Below, piece by piece: positions 61,387 through 64,000 of a DNA stretch of 64,000 nucleotides. The translations under genes were made by a program, and so were the position numbers. How positions within the stretch are numbered: the first letter of the stretch is position 1; each line of letters opens with the position of its first letter. Origin of the DNA: UBA8346 sp050260935 (GTDB taxonomy: Bacteria > Bacillota > UBA4882 > UBA8346); NCBI GenBank assembly GCA_050260935.1, contig JBLNCU010000087.1, forward strand, positions 13,177 through 77,176. The letters are read 5' to 3'. The notes beneath the pieces were generated by a model. The model saw only the letters and a list, made by a program, of their open reading frames with translations, ran no database searches and had not been told where the DNA came from.

Positions 61387-63110
61387 GCGATCTCCTCCTC
61401 TGAAAGCTGTGAGGCGACAATCTCCCGGTAGACCTCGCATGATTGATAAAGCTCTTTATGAGTGCCCATTCCGGCGATTTCCCCTTCATCCAAAACAATG
61501 ATCCGGTCGGCATCCATGATGGTGGCAACCCGCTGTCCGACGATGATCACTGTCGCATCGGCCGTTTCTTTTTTAAGAGCCGCCCGCAGTTTGGCATCGG
61601 TTTTAAAGTCCAAGGCGGAGAAACTGTCATCGAATACATAAATCTCCGGTCTGCCCACCAAAGCCCGGGCAATGGAGAGACGTTGCTTCTGACCGCCCGA
61701 AAGATTGGTCCCGCCCTCGGCAATCATCGAGTCAAAACCATCTTTCATCCCCGAGATGAATTCCGAGGCTTGAGCAACTTCGGCCGCATATTGCACTTCA
61801 GCGATGGTCGCGTCCTCTTTACCATAACGGATATTATCGGCGATAGTGCCGCTGAAAAGGACGGCTTTTTGGGGAACCAGCCCAATTTTCGAACGCAAGG
61901 TTTCCTGGGACATTTCCCTGACATCGACCCCGTCGATTTCAATGCTACCGCTGCTGACATCATAAAAACGCGGAATCAAATTGATCAAGGTCGATTTACC
62001 CGAGCCGGTGCTGCCAATAATTGCCGTGACCTCCCCCGGGCAGGCTTTAAAGGAAATATGCTTAAGGGCTGGTTCCTCGGCGCCGTAATAATTAAAGGTG
62101 ACATCCTTAAACTCAAGGTAACCTTGTTTATTCCCCGCCGGTTTCTCATATTCGGGATCTTCGATCTCCGGAACGGTGGCTAAAACTTCGTTTACCCTAA
62201 CCGCCGCCGCCTGTGCCCGCGGTATCATGATAAACATCATGGTGGCCATCATAATGGCAAACATAATTTGCATGGCGTATTGCAGAAAGGCCATCATATT
62301 GCCGATATTGGTGCCGCCCTGTTCAATCCGGACGCTGCCGAACCAGATAACCGAAATAGTGGTCAGGTTCATCAGCAACATCATAATTGGCATCATACTG
62401 GCCATAATTTGGTTAACCTTAATCGAGGTTTCGGTTAAATCAAGGTTGGCCCGGTGAAAGCGTTCTTTTTCGCTTTCAATGCGGTTAAAGGCCCGGATTA
62501 CTCTGATACCCATCAGAGTTTCCCGGACTACCAGATTGATTTTATCCAGTTTGGATTGGATTACCTGAAAGAGAGGAAATCCCTTCCTGGCGATAATAAA
62601 GATCGCGGTGGAAAGAACCGGCACAACCGCAATAATCACCCAGGACAACTCTTTGTCTTTAGATACAGCCATAATAATGGCGCCGATACACATAAGCGGC
62701 GACAGAATTACCATCCGCATGGCAAACATCATCACATTTTGGATCTGAACAATATCGTTGGTGGTCCTGGTAATTAGTGAAGGAGTCCCCAGTTTGTCGA
62801 ATTCGTGCAAAGAAAAAGAGGTGACATGATTAAAAATCTCGGCCCGGATGATTTTGCCAAAACCCATAGCGACCTGAGATGATAATAATCCGGCGCAAAT
62901 CGCGCAAATAGAACTGGATGAAGCCACCAAAAGCATCAGGCCGCCTGTTTTCATAATATAGTTGATATCCCCGTTAATAATACCGCTATTCACGATATCC
63001 GACATTAATGTCGGCAGGTACAATGAAGCCAACGCTTGTAGAAAAACTAGGATAACGATTGCTATCATCGGGATTACGTATGGCTTTAAAAACCGGAACA
63101 ACCTAAACAC
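61383..63110 (-). CDS. ABC exporter half-transporter, partner A (degenerate catalytic site)
   Basis: The 575-residue subunit has a six-helix membrane domain (about 1-310) and a nucleotide-binding domain with Walker A GSTGSGKST, intact signature LSGGQKQR and Walker B IYVFDDSFSALD, where the usual catalytic glutamate is aspartate. This complementary degeneracy with the neighbouring subunit is the hallmark of heterodimeric multidrug exporters such as TM287/288 and BmrCD. The start is GTG behind GGAGATGG. It follows the marR gene and is expected to be under its control. Confidence 0.92.
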   Translation of the reverse strand: MFRLFRFLKPYVIPMIAIVILVFLQALASLYLPTLMSDIVNSGIINGDINYIMKTGGLMLLVASSSSICAICAGLLSSQVAMGFGKIIRAEIFNHVTSFSLHEFDKLGTPSLITRTTNDIVQIQNVMMFAMRMVILSPLMCIGAIIMAVSKDKELSWVIIAVVPVLSTAIFIIARKGFPLFQVIQSKLDKINLVVRETLMGIRVIRAFNRIESEKERFHRANLDLTETSIKVNQIMASMMPIMMLLMNLTTISVIWFGSVRIEQGGTNIGNMMAFLQYAMQIMFAIMMATMMFIMIPRAQAAAVRVNEVLATVPEIEDPEYEKPAGNKQGYLEFKDVTFNYYGAEEPALKHISFKACPGEVTAIIGSTGSGKSTLINLIPRFYDVSSGSIEIDGVDVREMSQETLRSKIGLVPQKAVLFSGTIADNIRYGKEDATIAEVQYAAEVAQASEFISGMKDGFDSMIAEGGTNLSGGQKQRLSIARALVGRPEIYVFDDSFSALDFKTDAKLRAALKKETADATVIIVGQRVATIMDADRIIVLDEGEIAGMGTHKELYQSCEVYREIVASQLSEEEIA

Positions 63111-63223
63111 GAAGAACCATCTCCAAGGCGTCTAAATTAAGAAATGCGTATGCATTGTTATTTTAGAATGGATATTTTCGTAAATTATTACCGTTAATGT
63201 TAAAATATTATTGCGTCAACCTA

Positions 63224-63682
63224 TTATTTGGGCAAATCTTCGCCGCATACCTTCATCAAATTATCTCTGACCCGCATCAACAACCGGCGCAATAAATTTC
63301 GCTCCTCGGCGGTAAAGTTCTGAAAACAATCTTGCTTTATTTTCTCTAAACTCTCTTTGACCTCATTAAAAACAGTTTGGCCGTACTCGGTTAGATATAC
63401 CCGCGACACCCGCTGGTCGTTACTGTCCGGGCGGCGCTCCACCAGTTTAGCGTTTTCCATCCGTTTCAACATAACGGTAACGGTAGCGGCTTTGATATGA
63501 AGCTTTTCGGCTAATTCTTTCTGGCTTAAGCCCCCATGCTTTTCCAAAGTAAAAAGAAGCGGCGGTTGCCCGGGATAAACGCCCAGTTTTTCAAGGAGCA
63601 TATGGGCCCGGCAATAGTGGAACCGTATTACTTGATGAAAAACAGCGTATAAGGAATCGTTATCAGCATCAGAAAAGTCCAT
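63224..63682 (-). CDS. MarR-family transcriptional regulator
   Basis: The 152-residue winged-helix regulator has the MarR core GGLSQKELAEKLHIKAATVT and the wing ENAKLVERRPDSNDQRVSRV. It is the first gene of the operon with the ABC exporter and adaptor. A promoter and a palindrome overlap its transcription start, so self-repression relieved by a drug-like ligand is likely. GGGGTAGGG precedes the ATG. Confidence 0.93.
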   Translation of the reverse strand: MDFSDADNDSLYAVFHQVIRFHYCRAHMLLEKLGVYPGQPPLLFTLEKHGGLSQKELAEKLHIKAATVTVMLKRMENAKLVERRPDSNDQRVSRVYLTEYGQTVFNEVKESLEKIKQDCFQNFTAEERNLLRRLLMRVRDNLMKVCGEDLPK

Positions 63683-63700
63683 GAACCCTACCCCTAAAAA

Positions 63701-63756
63701 TAGTTAGACGGCTAATAATAATGTTTTATACTACCATTTATCCGGTGAATAGTCAA
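63701..63756 (-). promoter_or_regulatory. Promoter and operator of the marR-ABC exporter operon
   Basis: TTGACT (63751-63756), 17 bases, TAGTAT (63728-63733) form a good promoter. At the expected start lies TAGTTAGACGGCTAATAA (63701-63718), with TTAG-ACGG-CTAA symmetry, a typical size and place for a MarR operator. Confidence 0.7.
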
Positions 63757-63883
63757 GGAGCGGATAATAAAAATTAAAATTAATCGCGGGTAAATTAAAA
63801 TATAGGTTGGTTAAAAGTTAGTTGAGGGGGACGTTTGAAAGATGAAGCCTTGTAGTCTAAATTAATTACAGGATCAACCACAT

Positions 63884-64000
63884 TTATACCTCCTCTAACA
63901 CTTCCCGGAGATACCGTTCAAGAAAAGGCCGGAAATCAGCCGCCTGGGAGCCAAACAAGTAGAGCAAAGTGATGCCAAATCGTTGGCAAATCGAACCCAA
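63884..64000 (-). pseudogene. Truncated MNT-type nucleotidyltransferase (antitoxin-like), 3-prime end with internal deletion
   Basis: The visible 38 codons read SICQRFGITLLYLFGSQA, the start of the MNT fold, and then jump directly to DFRPFLERYLREVLEEV, the usual C-terminus, before TAA at 63884-63886. The roughly 60-80 residues between, including the catalytic DxD that should follow GSQARG, are missing. MNT proteins act with HEPN toxins; no HEPN gene follows. The left part of the gene lies outside the window, so this is read as a deletion remnant. Confidence 0.6.

Noticed and set aside
1..64000. CRISPR arrays, tRNA or rRNA genes, intact insertion sequences, prophage
   Set aside because: No regularly spaced repeats, no tRNA-like cloverleaf or rRNA segment and no transposase, integrase or phage protein was seen; the only traces of mobile or defence genes are two pseudogenes.

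Overview
The window comes from an endospore-forming Firmicute with two membranes. It encodes an outer-membrane and lipopolysaccharide machinery (BamA, three Skp/OmpH-type chaperones, LpxD, LptF/G, LptC, LptA, LptD, TamB). It also encodes Firmicute markers: an alpha/beta-type small acid-soluble spore protein, MutS2, YhaM-type exoribonuclease, MtaB, and GTG/TTG starts behind strong GGAGG ribosome sites. Negativicutes, Halanaerobiales or a Limnochordia/Hydrogenispora-like lineage would all fit; the sequence alone does not settle which. Nearly all genes lie on the minus strand, so operons read from high to low coordinates.

Layout. 1-4749: an oligopeptide/dipeptide ABC importer operon (SBP, two permeases, two ATPases, the last cut by the window edge) with a good SigA-type promoter at 4950-4978. 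5166-5928: a frameshifted remnant of a Mod-type adenine methyltransferase. 6072-8396: a MutS2 without its Smr domain, preceded by a leader with its own promoter, a 14-codon ORF and two tandem terminators. 8536-13075: a repair methyltransferase, a two-component system whose kinase start is broken by a T9 tract, several small unknown genes and a decayed small gene. 13312-14697: a probable citrate (Re)-synthase. 14963-19491: rpsU, HIT protein, mtaB, a membrane protein and two nucleases.

19554-37245 is the envelope block. In transcription order it reads TamB, a sigma-70 family factor, a single-pass membrane protein (candidate anti-sigma), BamA, an unrecognised outer-membrane barrel protein, three Skp-like proteins, LpxD, then (after two tandem terminators) LptF/G, LptD, LptC and an internally duplicated LptA. 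A secreted S55 (SpoIVB-type) peptidase, an esterase and the spore protein lie just upstream.

40652-57474 is a sugar/cyclitol region. IolG, IolM, IolN and IolO-like enzymes plus a CUT1-type ABC importer match the Thermotoga-type myo-inositol pathway (myo-inositol to scyllo-inosose to 3-dehydro-scyllo-inosose to 5-keto-L-gluconate to D-tagaturonate). The operon begins with a DegT-type aminotransferase of the kind that acts on scyllo-inosose. It faces a divergent ROK regulator, and a second dehydrogenase, an IclR regulator and a glutamate dehydrogenase follow. This suggests, as inference, a route that also takes in amino-cyclitols.

57813-64000: a LOG-family protein; a MarR-controlled heterodimeric ABC exporter with a HlyD/EmrA-type adaptor; and, at the edge, the tail of a deletion-damaged MNT nucleotidyltransferase gene. 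No tRNA, rRNA, CRISPR array or intact insertion sequence was seen.
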